64,000 nt of DNA from contig NZ_JAVDXI010000002.1 in the NCBI RefSeq assembly GCF_031457805.1, positions 542,915-606,914 on the forward strand, written 5' to 3'. The position numbers and the translations under genes are program-made. A model generated the notes under the pieces. That model saw nothing but the letters and a program-made list of their open reading frames with translations. It did no database searches and was not told where the DNA came from. Every line of letters starts with the position of its first letter. Within the stretch, counting starts at the first letter, position 1. Source of the stretch: Caulobacter sp031457805 (GTDB lineage: Bacteria > Pseudomonadota > Alphaproteobacteria > Caulobacterales > Caulobacteraceae). Positions 43,238-52,097 of this stretch are shown here, in pieces.

Positions 43238-44149
43238 CTAAAGCCCCGTCCGGTCCCTCGACCTCGGATCGTCCGCCACCTCGCCCGAGTGCAGCACCCC
43301 GTCGATGGCCCGGTCGCGCCAGGCGACGGTGCTGTCGTAGATCGCCGCGTCGGGGTCGATCACCGACAGCAGCACCCCTTCGGTCTCGGGCTCCAGCGCC
43401 CCGGTGATCACCCCGTCCGGGCGGACCACGAACGACGGCCAGCAGCTTTTCGGCGCCGCCGAGTTCGGACAGCTGATCCAGAGGTTGTTGTTCGAGGCGC
43501 TGGCGATCATGCCCGCCGGCATGGTGATCGCCGGCAGGGTGGTCCCGCCCGTCAGGTGATGGCGGCCGACGTCGGCCTGCATCGCCGCGAACCGCTCGAC
43601 CGACAGCCCGCCCGCGTGGAAGCCGTGGAACATCAGCCGCACGCCCCGCCGGTGATAGGCGCGATAGAGCTCGGGATAGCGGTAGTCGTGGCAGATCAGC
43701 ACGCCGCAGCGCAGGCCGTTGATCTCGAAGACCGCGAAATGGTCGCCCGGCGTGTAGTGGGCCAGATCCCCGGTCAGCCCCGCAACGTCGCCGGCGCAGA
43801 ACCGCTTGTCGTAGCGGTCGACGAGGGCGCCCGAGGCGTCGATGACATAGGCGCAGTTGTGCGGCTTGCGCCCTTCGGACAGCGGATGGGCCGAGCCGAG
43901 GATCGTCCAGAGCCCAAGCTCGCCCGCCAACGCCATGACCCGGCGGGTCGCCGCCTCCAGACGCGCCCAGTCGAAGCCCTCGAAGCTCGCAAAATCGACG
44001 CCCGCATAGCCAGACAGGGCCGCTTCCGGAAAATGGACAGCATCCGCGCCGTCCGCCCGAGCCTGGCGCATCAGACGCTCTATCGCGGCCAGGTTGGCGT
44101 CGATGTCGGCGCTGACGGCGAACTGGGCGGTGGCGAGGGTCAGGCTCAC
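43238..44149 (-). CDS. Carbon-nitrogen hydrolase (nitrilase superfamily amidase)
   Basis: A 303-residue cytoplasmic hydrolase. The catalytic triad candidates are Glu in HFPEAALSGY (about 45), Lys in RYDKRFCAG (about 112) and Cys in CGVLICHDYRYPE (about 146). The start is GTG at 44149, four bases inside the end of the upstream DUF1003 gene (GTGA), because family homology begins immediately there (TLATAQFAVSADIDAN). It hydrolyses an amide or nitrile; the substrate is not evident. Confidence 0.87.
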   Translation of the reverse strand: MSLTLATAQFAVSADIDANLAAIERLMRQARADGADAVHFPEAALSGYAGVDFASFEGFDWARLEAATRRVMALAGELGLWTILGSAHPLSEGRKPHNCAYVIDASGALVDRYDKRFCAGDVAGLTGDLAHYTPGDHFAVFEINGLRCGVLICHDYRYPELYRAYHRRGVRLMFHGFHAGGLSVERFAAMQADVGRHHLTGGTTLPAITMPAGMIASASNNNLWISCPNSAAPKSCWPSFVVRPDGVITGALEPETEGVLLSVIDPDAAIYDSTVAWRDRAIDGVLHSGEVADDPRSRDRTGL

Positions 44150-44703
44150 CCGCCCCGCTCCGCCCGCAGGATCGCCACCTCCTCCTGCAGCTGCGCCAGG
44201 CGCTGGGCGTGCTCGCGGCACAGGATCATCAGCTCGTCGCTGCGCAAGGCGTCGACCCTGTCGATCACCCGCATGATTTCGAGCTCGGCCCGCAGGTTCA
44301 CGGCATAGTCGTGCTCGGCGGTCAGGCGATCCTTCGCCGCCTGGCGGTTCTGGCTCATCATGATCACGGGCGCCTGGATCGCCGCCACGGTCGAGAGCAG
44401 CAGGTTCAGGAAGATGAACGGATAGGGGTCGAACGCCAGATGCATCGGCTTGAGAGCCACGTTCAGCCCGATCCACAGCAGCAGGGCCAGGGCGAACCCG
44501 CCGATGAAGCTCCAGGAGCCGCCGATGGCCGCGACCTTGTCGGCCAGGCGCGTCCAGAAGGTGCCCTCGTCGAACACCGCCCGCGGGTCCGACGGCTGCT
44601 CGGCCAGGATCAGGTCGATCACCCGCTTCTGGACGTCGTTGAGGTCCTCGTAGGACTTGCCCAGCAGATCCATGGAAAGCTGGTCGAGACGATCGTGCGA
44701 CAT
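44146..44703 (-). CDS. DUF1003 membrane protein
   Basis: A 185-residue protein with a soluble head (about 1-55), two transmembrane helices (about 60-82 and 92-115, separated by KPMHLAFDPYPF) and a coiled-coil tail (about 120-185, rich in Arg, Glu and Leu). The order fits DUF1003 membrane proteins, whose role is unknown. It is translationally coupled to the nitrilase-family gene. The ATG at 44703 begins the conserved region (MSHDRLDQLS). Confidence 0.85.
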   Translation of the reverse strand: MSHDRLDQLSMDLLGKSYEDLNDVQKRVIDLILAEQPSDPRAVFDEGTFWTRLADKVAAIGGSWSFIGGFALALLLWIGLNVALKPMHLAFDPYPFIFLNLLLSTVAAIQAPVIMMSQNRQAAKDRLTAEHDYAVNLRAELEIMRVIDRVDALRSDELMILCREHAQRLAQLQEEVAILRAERGG

Positions 44704-44853
44704 GGACGGAGACTCTGAGAACAGGGAGCCCGCATCATCGGCGGCCGGACCCGAACGTGACAAGAGCGCGATTGACACGGCGGCCTCGGCAAGGCGACGC
44801 TTGATCCGTCGGGTGGGGCCGACGACGTCCAGGCTTTCAAAAGGAGAAGCGCC

Positions 44854-45033
44854 ATGGCCCATAAGTTCGTGATCAAGAAGAACAAGGCCGGCGAGTTCGT
44901 CGCCTATTTCACCTACAACAGCGAAACCATCTTCTGGACCGAAGGCTACGCGTCCAAGGCCTCGGCCAAGAACGCCATCGAGTCGATCAAGAAGAATGGC
45001 CCGGACGCCGAGATCGACGACCAGACGGACTGA
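44854..45033 (+). CDS. YegP-like DUF1508 small protein
   Basis: A 59-residue protein, too short for most ORF screens. It reads MAHKFVIKKNKAGEFVAYF, then NSETIFWTEGYASKASAKNAIESIKKNG in two parts, which is the single-repeat form of the DUF1508 fold. The ribosome-binding site AGGAG sits 8 bases before the ATG. Proteins of this kind are common, stable, single-domain and of unknown role. It is divergent from the DUF1003 gene. Confidence 0.88.
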   Translation: MAHKFVIKKNKAGEFVAYFTYNSETIFWTEGYASKASAKNAIESIKKNGPDAEIDDQTD

Positions 45034-45050
45034 TCGGCGCGCGACCAGAG

Positions 45051-45167
45051 GCTCCCCCGCGATGCGGGGGAGCTGTCGCGGAGCGACTGAGGGGGCCAGT
45101 GCGGCGACCTTCCAGCTCGCCCCCTCCGACCCTCTGGGCCACCTCCCCCGCATCGCGGGGGAGGAAC
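45051..45167. repeat. Dispersed palindromic repeat, family B copy 4
   Basis: The left hairpin CTCCCCCGCGATGCGGGGGAG and its matching right arm CTCCCCCGCATCGCGGGGGAG are the best-conserved pair in the window. The central GTCGCGGAGCGAC palindrome is also kept. It sits between the small DUF1508 gene and the SDR gene, both on the plus strand. Confidence 0.88.
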
Positions 45168-45238
45168 TGCTCCACGACACTTGACCCCTCCGCCCGTTCG
45201 GCATCTGATCATTGATAACAATGATACGGGAGGGGTCC

Positions 45239-46033
45239 ATGCCGGCGAACGGTCGCAAGAGCATCTTCATCACGGGCGCGGCCAGCGGCATCGGCCTGGC
45301 CTGCGCCAAACGCTTCGCCAAGGAAGGCTGGTTCGTCGGCCTGTCGGACATTGACAAGGCGGGGCTCAAGGCCGCCCTGCTGGCGATCGGCCCGGAGAAC
45401 GGCTCGATCCATCCCCTCGACGTCCGCGACCGCGAGGGCTGGGAAAACGCCCTCGGCGAATTCGGCCGCGAGACCGGCGGCAAGGCCGACGCCCTCTTGA
45501 ACAACGCCGGCGTCGCGCGCTTTGGCATGCTGAGCGAGATGTCGGACGCCGACTGCGACATCCAGATCGACATCAATATCAAGGGCGTGATCAACGGCGC
45601 CCGCGCGGGTCTGCCGCTGCTGAAGGCGGCCGGCGGACGGCTGATCAATGTGGCCTCGTGCGCGGGCCTTTATGGCTCGCCGAAGCTGGCGGTCTATTCG
45701 GCCACCAAGTTCGCGGTGCGGGGCCTGTCAGAGGCGTTGGACGTCGAATACGCCGCCTATGGCGTCAGCGTGGCCTGCGTCATGCCGTGGTTCGTCGAGA
45801 CGCCGATCCTGAACGCGGCCTCGGACGGCTCCAACAAGTCGATGTCAGAGTCGCTGAAGGCCGGCGGCCTGGAGGTCTATCCTGTCGAGGACGCCGCCCA
45901 GGTGGTCTGGGAGGCCGCCCACGGCAAGGCCCTGCACTACCTGGTGGGCAAGCGGGCCAAGCAGATGCGCTTCGCCAGCAGCCACATGCCCGGCAGCGTC
46001 AGGAAGCAGCTCCGCTCGCGGCCCCTACTGTAG
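45239..46033 (+). CDS. Short-chain dehydrogenase/reductase
   Basis: A 264-residue SDR. The cofactor-binding TGAASGIGLACAKRF (about 14-28), NNAGVARFG (about 88), catalytic Ser in VASCAGLYG (about 140) and YSATK (Tyr/Lys, about 153-157) are all present. It oxidises or reduces an alcohol/ketone with NAD(P); the substrate is unknown. The ATG at 45239 is preceded by GGGAGGGG and is preferred to the upstream start. The 3' end overlaps the convergent SleB-type gene by 35 bases. Confidence 0.9.
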   Translation: MPANGRKSIFITGAASGIGLACAKRFAKEGWFVGLSDIDKAGLKAALLAIGPENGSIHPLDVRDREGWENALGEFGRETGGKADALLNNAGVARFGMLSEMSDADCDIQIDINIKGVINGARAGLPLLKAAGGRLINVASCAGLYGSPKLAVYSATKFAVRGLSEALDVEYAAYGVSVACVMPWFVETPILNAASDGSNKSMSESLKAGGLEVYPVEDAAQVVWEAAHGKALHYLVGKRAKQMRFASSHMPGSVRKQLRSRPLL

Positions 46034-47123
46034 CCTTCAGGCCGTCCATCGCCGGCTTGTCGCTGACGGGCGCCTTGACCGGCGTCAGAGCCGGCGCCTT
46101 GGCGGCGGCCGGCGCGGAGGCCGGCTCGCTGACCGGGCCGATCGGACCACCAACGCCCGGCGCGCCGTTCGGCGTCTCCAGACGCGCGAGGCTCGTATAG
46201 GCCACCGGGCCATGACCGTCGGCGGTCAGGCTGGCGATCTCGGACGGCGCGATGTCGTCGACGGTCGGCGACTGGGTGGAAACACCGCTGCGGCGACCGA
46301 AGCGATAGAAGATGTGCATGCCCACCTGGGTCACGCGCTGCAGGCGCGGCCCCCAGCCCGGCGACACATGCACGGTGTGGAAGTGGGTGGCCGAACCGAC
46401 CGGGCTCTCGATCGTGCCCGCCACGACGCGCGTGGCGACCTTGCGGGCCCGGCTCCAGGCGCCGATGTCGCGGGCGCGGCGCATCGAGCCGTCGCAGGCG
46501 AAGCTGAACTGGCAGCCCGTGCGGTTATAGGCGCCCTGGAACACGACGCCGCAGATCGACTTCGGGAAGGCCGGGTGACGCACGCGGTTGAGCACCACCT
46601 GGGCCACGGCCGCCTGGCCGCTGGGGGTCTCGCCACGGGCTTCGTAATAGACGGCCTGCGCCAGGCATTCGAGCTCGCGTGAGCTCTGCAGGGCGTTGCC
46701 CAGCTGGAACGGACCCGCGCCGCCGCCGTTGAACATCGTGCCGAAGCTGGCGCGCAGCATCAGCGGGCCGGTGCGGCCGCTCTGGCCGGGCAGCAGGGCC
46801 GATCCAGCGCCTTCCAGGCGAGCGGCCAGCATCGCCGACTGACGATCACGCTGATCGACGGCGGCGAAGAGATAGGGATCGTGACGCTTGGCCACGGCGA
46901 GCGCGCCGGGGTCCATACGCGTAGAAGCGCTGAGCATCGCCGCCTCGGAGAAGTCCCCCGAAGCGCCTTCCGCCAATCGGGCGACGCGGGCGTGGGTGGA
47001 GGCCGATTGAGCCAGGCCACCCAGAAGGTAAACGCCGCCCAGGGCGAGACCCGTGATGGATCCCACCAATACGGCGCCGACCAGCCCGCGCGCGTCCGCG
47101 CGCGTCTGCGACTTGATATACAA
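45999..47123 (-). CDS. SleB-family cell wall hydrolase, membrane anchored
   Basis: A 374-residue protein if the TTG at 47123 is used. N-terminal residues LYIKSQTRADARG precede a transmembrane helix (about 14-35). A linker of about 150 residues follows, then the hydrolase domain with LECLAQAVYYEARGE (putative catalytic Glu), GQAAVAQVVLNRVRHPAFP, CQFSFACDG and THFHTVHVSPGWG. Such enzymes cut peptidoglycan glycan strands. A GTG at 47234 would add 37 residues, but codon bias there is poor and AGGA fits the TTG better. The Pro/Ala-rich tail is odd for the family. Confidence 0.8.
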   Translation of the reverse strand: MYIKSQTRADARGLVGAVLVGSITGLALGGVYLLGGLAQSASTHARVARLAEGASGDFSEAAMLSASTRMDPGALAVAKRHDPYLFAAVDQRDRQSAMLAARLEGAGSALLPGQSGRTGPLMLRASFGTMFNGGGAGPFQLGNALQSSRELECLAQAVYYEARGETPSGQAAVAQVVLNRVRHPAFPKSICGVVFQGAYNRTGCQFSFACDGSMRRARDIGAWSRARKVATRVVAGTIESPVGSATHFHTVHVSPGWGPRLQRVTQVGMHIFYRFGRRSGVSTQSPTVDDIAPSEIASLTADGHGPVAYTSLARLETPNGAPGVGGPIGPVSEPASAPAAAKAPALTPVKAPVSDKPAMDGLKATVGAASGAAS

Positions 47124-47540
47124 AACTCGTGTCCTGCGCGGCGAGAGCCTCCGGCTCCCCGACAAAAGCGCCCCGGAAACCCCGCGAAAATCACTGGCGG
47201 AGACTCTTCCGAAGCGGAGGACTGGCCGTATCACGCTGTGGCCAAGGTCCTACTTGTAGCGGCTTATGACGTATCCGTGACCGACTCGCAAGCACTGGAG
47301 GGTCCACGACATCGCATCTGCGCGCAACCGTCGCACAGTCCAATCGTTAACGCCTTGAATCCTCGCGAAAAGCTGGACAAGTCCGATCGGCGTTTTTTTG
47401 TCGTCGCGAAAGCCTTGCACCGCTTGTGTTCAGCCGAACCTGCCGGATTCTCAGGCGGGACTTATCGTTACTCGACGCGGACACAAGGTTAACGAGACAG
47501 GCCCGCGCGGGGACTCTGGCGAGCCCCCGCGGGTCCCTGG
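47124..47540. other. Intergenic region between SleB-type gene and HAAS gene
   Basis: No convincing gene is seen in these 417 bases. It holds the leader of the SleB-type gene (up to about 47260), two isolated GTTAACG motifs (near 47346 and 47489), a GTTTTTTTG tract near 47393, and an imperfect GC-rich hairpin (about 47500-47535) that may end the HAAS-gene transcript. It contains none of the palindromic repeats found elsewhere. Confidence 0.5.
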
Positions 47541-48512
47541 TCAGCGCCCCCGGATCAGGCGCCAAGCATGGACAACGACCTTGCTCAGATTGATGGCGGC
47601 GGTGGCCCATAGGATCACCTGGAAGGTGAGGTCCAAACTGCGCTGAAGGTTCTCCAGCCCCGCTTCATTGGCGGCGGGCGCCAGAACCGTGACGAGAGGC
47701 TGAGCAGGCCACAGCGCCCAGACCAGAGCCAAGCCGCCCAACGCACCGACAATCTCCGCGAGGTTGCGAGCCGCCGTCCAGCCAGGCTTGGCGACCAGAA
47801 ACAGCGACGAAACCACCTGCACGACCGCCAGGACCAGAATCGGCATGTGAAGTTGCTGGAAAACCGGCGAGATCTGCAGGAACGCCTCGCCGCCGCGCGT
47901 CGTGATGACATTGCTCACGGGGAACGCCACAACACCTGTCCACCAGCCGATGAACAGCAATGTCGCCACCAGCTCGAACAGGCCATCGAAGCGGCTCTTG
48001 AAGAACCACTCCTTGGACTTGGGGACCCGCGGCAGATCGCTGACCTTCCAGTTGCGGAAGCCCTCGGTCCCGATCCAGCCGCGCTCGACGGCGGCGCCGA
48101 TCAGGGTCGCCGCGCCGATCAGGGTCAGGGCCGTGGGGATGAAGTCCGTGACCGTTCGCATCACCAGACGCGCGTCGCCGTGCGCCGTCAGCAGGGCCAC
48201 GCCCGCCGGGATCACCGCCGCCAGGGCCGCCACCGCCAAGAGGACCTTCACGCCGAACAGCCAGAACGGATAGATCTCCGGCCCGATCAGGGCGGTGCGC
48301 GAGCCATATCGGCCGGCCACGGCGATCGGATGACCGATCTCGCGCAGCAGGGCTTCGGTCTCGCGCTTGTCCAGCGGACGGCCCAGCGCCGCCTCGCGCT
48401 CCTCGATGCGGTTGACGATCAGGTCGCGCAGCTCAGCGACGATGTCCTGGCGCGAGGCCTTGGGCAGCAGGGCGGCGACAGCGCCGAGGTAACGATCGAT
48501 CAGATCGCTCAT
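47541..48512 (-). CDS. HAAS-domain membrane protein, partner of PadR regulator
   Basis: A 323-residue protein. The N-terminal helical domain (about 1-75) reads MSDLIDRYLGAVAALLPK and DIVAELRDLIVNRIEEREAALGR, then LLREIGHPIAVAGRYG in parts, the HAAS signalling fold. After it come about six transmembrane helices. HAAS proteins are nearly always paired with a PadR-type repressor, as here: the stop of padR is 32 bases upstream on the same strand. It probably senses membrane or envelope stress; the signal is unknown. Confidence 0.8.
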   Translation of the reverse strand: MSDLIDRYLGAVAALLPKASRQDIVAELRDLIVNRIEEREAALGRPLDKRETEALLREIGHPIAVAGRYGSRTALIGPEIYPFWLFGVKVLLAVAALAAVIPAGVALLTAHGDARLVMRTVTDFIPTALTLIGAATLIGAAVERGWIGTEGFRNWKVSDLPRVPKSKEWFFKSRFDGLFELVATLLFIGWWTGVVAFPVSNVITTRGGEAFLQISPVFQQLHMPILVLAVVQVVSSLFLVAKPGWTAARNLAEIVGALGGLALVWALWPAQPLVTVLAPAANEAGLENLQRSLDLTFQVILWATAAINLSKVVVHAWRLIRGR

Positions 48513-48544
48513 GTCATGGGGTCCTTTGGTGAGAGTGGCCGCTG

Positions 48545-48874
48545 TCACAACAGAGGCTCCAGGGCGGCGTTGATCGCGCGCCATTCGTCGGCCAGGCGGA
48601 CCAGCACAGCCCTCCCCTCGCTCGACAGCTGATAGAAACGCTTCTTGCGCTTGTCTTCCTCGCGCCACTCGCTGGCCAGCAGCCCTTGGGCCTCCAGCCG
48701 CCGCAGCATCGGATAGAGCGCGCCTTCGTCGATCTCCACGCCCACGGTCGAGAGGGCCTGACGCAGGCTGTAGCCGTAGCGCTCCTCCCGCAGCTGGGCG
48801 AGCACGGCGAGGATCAGGGTCCCTCGCCGCAGCTCCTGGCGGAGCGATTCAAAGATGTCCGTATCGGTCGGCAT
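48545..48874 (-). CDS. PadR-family transcriptional regulator
   Basis: A 109-residue winged-helix repressor. RRGTLILAVLAQLREERYGYSLRQAL (about 16-41), the recognition region DEGALYPMLRRLEAQGLLASEW and the wing KRKKRFYQLSSEGRAVL match the PadR N-terminal domain. The short length puts it in the PadR-s2 group. It likely represses itself and the HAAS membrane protein through the repeated half-sites that lie directly before its ATG. Confidence 0.9.
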   Translation of the reverse strand: MPTDTDIFESLRQELRRGTLILAVLAQLREERYGYSLRQALSTVGVEIDEGALYPMLRRLEAQGLLASEWREEDKRKKRFYQLSSEGRAVLVRLADEWRAINAALEPLL

Positions 48875-48877
48875 TCG

Positions 48878-48934
48878 GTGTGCGCCACATAGTGTGCATC
48901 ACATGGTGTGTGACGCACACTGTATGTCACACAG
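48878..48934. promoter_or_regulatory. Repeated GTGTG/CACAC half-sites upstream of padR
   Basis: Within 57 bases there are several GTGTG or TGTGC words and matching CACAC or GCACA words (CACATAGTGTGCATCACATG and TGTGTGACGCACACTG), forming overlapping imperfect palindromes spaced about 10-20 bases. They begin 4 bases before the padR ATG. Such clustered, symmetrical words are expected for PadR operators (self-repression). Confidence 0.6.
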
Positions 48935-49052
48935 TAATTGAGCGAGTCAACGCCGAACGAACCGCGGTCACCGAACCGTGCCGGTAGGTGTTCTTACTCG
49001 CTGCCCGATCGCCAGGATTGCCGTAGGCTGGGCGCGAACAGGAGCTTCGTCC

Positions 49053-49421
49053 ATGCCGCGCAAGACCGCCAAACTCGCCGCCGCCCCCCTTCTCGCGGGG
49101 GGCCTCCTGATCGCGGCGAGCACCGCAAACGCCCAGGCCTCGGCGGTCAACGGTCAGAAGCTGGCCCAGCGCCACTGCGGCGCCTGCCACGCCGTGAGCG
49201 ACCTGAAGAGCCCCCTCCCCGGCGCCCCGGCGTTCGCCAAGCTCTATCTGCGCTATCCGCCGGGCCGCCTGGACCAGGTGCTGTCGGAAGGCATGCTGTC
49301 GCCCGCATCCCCGCCGGAAGAGGGCTCGCCCCAGACTCACCCGCGCATGCCGCAGGTCAAGTTCGACGACGACCAGCGCGCCGACCTCAAGGCCTATCTG
49401 CTCAGCCTGGACCCGCGCTGA
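49053..49421 (+). CDS. Secreted single-heme cytochrome c
   Basis: A 122-residue periplasmic protein. The signal peptide ends around TANAQA (about 26), and the heme motif is C42-G-A-C45-H46. A likely axial Met is in RMPQVKF (about 98). The Met and His ligands and size fit small class I cytochromes used as electron shuttles. The start at 49053 has AGGAG upstream and begins the signal peptide; earlier starts are unsupported. It is convergent with the hybrid kinase gene. Confidence 0.85.
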   Translation: MPRKTAKLAAAPLLAGGLLIAASTANAQASAVNGQKLAQRHCGACHAVSDLKSPLPGAPAFAKLYLRYPPGRLDQVLSEGMLSPASPPEEGSPQTHPRMPQVKFDDDQRADLKAYLLSLDPR

Positions 49422-49427
49422 CCCGGC

Positions 49428-51518
49428 TCAGGCCGCCACCGTCAGCGCCGTGTTGATGCCGGCGTAGAGGGTGGCCGGCGTCACCGGCTTGGTGATGAAC
49501 CCATCAGCGCCGGCGGCGAAGGCGGCCTCGCGGTGTTCGCGCGAGGCGTTGGCCGTCATCATCACAATCGGGGTGGGCCCGCCCCCCTCGCCTGCGCCCG
49601 CTTCCAGGCGGCGAATCTCGCGCGTCGCCGTCAGGCCGTCCATCACCGGCATCTGCATGTCCATCAGGATCAGGTCGAAACCCTGGGCGGCCAGGAGGGT
49701 CAGCGCTTCCGCGCCGTTCTCGGCCATCACCAGCTCCGCGCCGGTCGGCTCCAGCAAGAGCTCGACCACCCGGCGGTTGTTGGGATTGTCCTCGACGAGC
49801 AGGATCTTCATGGCGGCGGCGAGATCCGCCTCGCCCTCGCTCGACGGCGAAACCTCCGGCTCGGCGGCGGCCACCGGTAGTCGGACCCGGAACACGCTGC
49901 CCCGTTCTGCCCCGGCGACCGCCTCGATGTCGCCGCCCATCATCCGGGCCAGCGCGCGACAGATCGTCAGGCCAAGGCCTGTGCCGCCGAACCGGCGCGT
50001 CACCGAAGCGTCGCCCTGGATAAAGGGCTCGAACAGCACGCGCTCCATGTCCGGCGAGAGACCCACGCCCGTGTCGCGCACCTCGATGAGCAGCGTCTGT
50101 GCGGCCGCGTCTGAACCCTCGACCTCTACGCTGACCCCGATGGCGCCCGCGTCGGTGAACTTGATGGCGTTGGCCAGCAGATTCCAGAGGATCTGACGGA
50201 TCTTCTGGGCGTCCCCGCAATAGCGCGCGCCGGGCGGCGCTGAAACCGTAACGTCGAACCCGAGCCCCTTGTTGTCAGCCTTGATCTTGAAAAGGTCGGT
50301 CGACGAGCGCACCAGGTCCTCGATCCCGAAGGGGACGATCTCCAGCTCCATGCGCTCGGCCTCGATCTTGGCCAGGTCCAGCAGCGCGCTGAGGATCGAC
50401 TCCAGGGTCGTCCCGGACTCGACGATGATCTCGACCATCTCCCGCTGGCGATCGTTCAGCTCGCTTTGCCGCAAGGCCGAGGCCAGGGCGATCACGCCAT
50501 TTAGCGGCGTGCGGATCTCGTGGCTGACATTGGCGACGAACTGGGATTTGACTTGACTGGCGCGCTCGGCCAGCTCAAGCGCCTCACGCAGCTCGGTCTC
50601 TCTGGCGCGCAGCTCGGTGACATCGATGAACGACGTCACCGTCAGGGTCGGCGGCTCATCGACCTTGTCGAAGATCGGCAGCGAATTGACGCTGAGCCAG
50701 CGCAGCGTGTTGTCCGGAAGATGCACCCCCAGAACAAAGTTCAGGACCGGCTCGCCCGTGGCGAGGCATACCATCGAGGGCTGAGCCTCGACCGGCAGCG
50801 GCGCCCCCGAGGCGTCGACAATCCGCCAGTCATTGTCGATCGAGCTCTTGCCCAGCAACTGGTCGTGGGTCAGTCCCAGAAGCGTGGCGGCGGCGGGGTT
50901 ATGCCGCAGGATCGTGCTGGTCCGGTCCTGGAGCACGACCCCTTCGCGCATGGCTGCGAAGATCGTCCGGAACTGCACGCCCTCGGCCGCCAGGTCCAGC
51001 AGTTGCTGCGCCTGGACGTCCGCGAGTTCGCAGCGCGCGCGCATCTCGATCAGGCGCGCGGTGATCCGCGCCAGACGTTCGAGAGCCTGTACCTCCTTCG
51101 CCGTCCAGTCGCGCGGTCGTTGATCGATCACCCCGACCGCGCCGATAGCGACGCCCTGCTCGGTGATGATCGGCGCGCCCGCATAGCTGCGGACCTGCTC
51201 CGGACCGGTCACGAACCGATTGTGCTTGAAGCGCGCGTCCAGCGTCACATCCGGCACGAGCAGCGTGCTGGCCTGCGCCACAGCGTGGGCGCAGAACGAG
51301 ACATCCCGCTCGGTCTCGCAGACCTCGATCCCGAGTCGGGCCTTGAACCACTGGCGATGGTCATCAATCAGCGACACGACGACGATCGGCGCCTGGCAGG
51401 CCTCCTGCGCCGCATAGACGATGTCGTCGAACTCCGGCTCAGGCGGCGTGTCCAGGATGCCCAGATCCAGAAGCGCCCGAACCCGCGCGATCTCCCGAGC
51501 CGTTGCAGACATGTCCAT
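49428..51518 (-). CDS. Soluble hybrid histidine kinase (GAF-PAS-HisKA-HATPase-REC)
   Basis: A 696-residue cytoplasmic kinase with no transmembrane helix. GAF is at about 25-165 (SLIDDHRQWFKARLG, SFCAHAV, SYAGAPI) and PAS at about 180-300. HisKA has FVANVSHEIRTPLNG (His about 335), and the HATPase domain has NLLANAIKFTDAG, DTGVGLSP and RFGGTGLGLTIC. A C-terminal receiver carries Asp in LILMDMQMPVMDG (about 620). The partner response regulator is not adjacent. It may sense a small ligand or redox state through GAF. Confidence 0.92.
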   Translation of the reverse strand: MDMSATAREIARVRALLDLGILDTPPEPEFDDIVYAAQEACQAPIVVVSLIDDHRQWFKARLGIEVCETERDVSFCAHAVAQASTLLVPDVTLDARFKHNRFVTGPEQVRSYAGAPIITEQGVAIGAVGVIDQRPRDWTAKEVQALERLARITARLIEMRARCELADVQAQQLLDLAAEGVQFRTIFAAMREGVVLQDRTSTILRHNPAAATLLGLTHDQLLGKSSIDNDWRIVDASGAPLPVEAQPSMVCLATGEPVLNFVLGVHLPDNTLRWLSVNSLPIFDKVDEPPTLTVTSFIDVTELRARETELREALELAERASQVKSQFVANVSHEIRTPLNGVIALASALRQSELNDRQREMVEIIVESGTTLESILSALLDLAKIEAERMELEIVPFGIEDLVRSSTDLFKIKADNKGLGFDVTVSAPPGARYCGDAQKIRQILWNLLANAIKFTDAGAIGVSVEVEGSDAAAQTLLIEVRDTGVGLSPDMERVLFEPFIQGDASVTRRFGGTGLGLTICRALARMMGGDIEAVAGAERGSVFRVRLPVAAAEPEVSPSSEGEADLAAAMKILLVEDNPNNRRVVELLLEPTGAELVMAENGAEALTLLAAQGFDLILMDMQMPVMDGLTATREIRRLEAGAGEGGGPTPIVMMTANASREHREAAFAAGADGFITKPVTPATLYAGINTALTVAA

Positions 51519-51626
51519 CGCTGCGATCGCACCCCAAACTTCGCGTCGGTAGCCTTAGTACTTGATTTGGGGTTCGCGGCCCCCTTCGCGCGGGGTCGCG
51601 GAGATGTCGCTTTTTGACGCAGGCGC

Positions 51627-51980
51627 CTATGCGCCCGCGCGCACCGCCTTGAGCTTATGCCCCACCGCCACGATGGCCTCCAGCGCCGGGACGAGGCCCT
51701 CGCCCAGCGGCGTGAGCGCATACTCCACCGACGGCGGCGAGGTCGGCTGGATGGTCCGCGACAGCACGCCCTTGGCCTCCAGTTCCTTCAGGCGCTGGGA
51801 CAGCACCTTGGCCGACACCGGCGGAATGTCGGCCCGCAGCTCGCTGAACCGCCTTGGGCCGGCGCGCAGATGCCAGATCACATTCGGCGCCCAGGCCCCG
51901 GCGATCACGGCCATGCATTCCGTGAGGGCGCAGGGCTCGGGCGGCGGCGTGCTGCGGTTCTTGCGGACTTTCAGGACCAT
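51627..51980 (-). CDS. HxlR-family transcriptional regulator
   Basis: A 117-residue winged-helix protein. CALTECMAVIAGAWAPNVIWHLRAGPRRFSELR is the family start, read in two parts, with the conserved Cys residues. VSAKVLSQRLKELEAKGVLSR is the recognition helix region. HxlR proteins often sense electrophiles through the N-terminal Cys. It is divergent from a GST-SnoaL-tautomerase operon, whose promoter holds a perfect inverted repeat (51992-52025), the likely binding site. Confidence 0.88.
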   Translation of the reverse strand: MVLKVRKNRSTPPPEPCALTECMAVIAGAWAPNVIWHLRAGPRRFSELRADIPPVSAKVLSQRLKELEAKGVLSRTIQPTSPPSVEYALTPLGEGLVPALEAIVAVGHKLKAVRAGA

Positions 51981-51991
51981 GCAGGACTTTC

Positions 51992-52025
51992 GGTTACCGC
52001 CGGGAAACGTCAAAACGCGGTAACC
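51992..52025. promoter_or_regulatory. Inverted repeat operator in the HxlR divergon
   Basis: GGTTACCGC at 51992-52000 and its exact reverse complement GCGGTAACC at 52017-52025, separated by 16 bases. It lies between the divergent starts of the regulator (51980) and the GST gene (52098). Confidence 0.6.
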
Positions 52026-52097
52026 CTTGGAAACCAGGTTGGCAAGGGTGACCTGTGTCCATAGGTGCGCGGCGGCACTCAAACTGGAGACGTCGCC

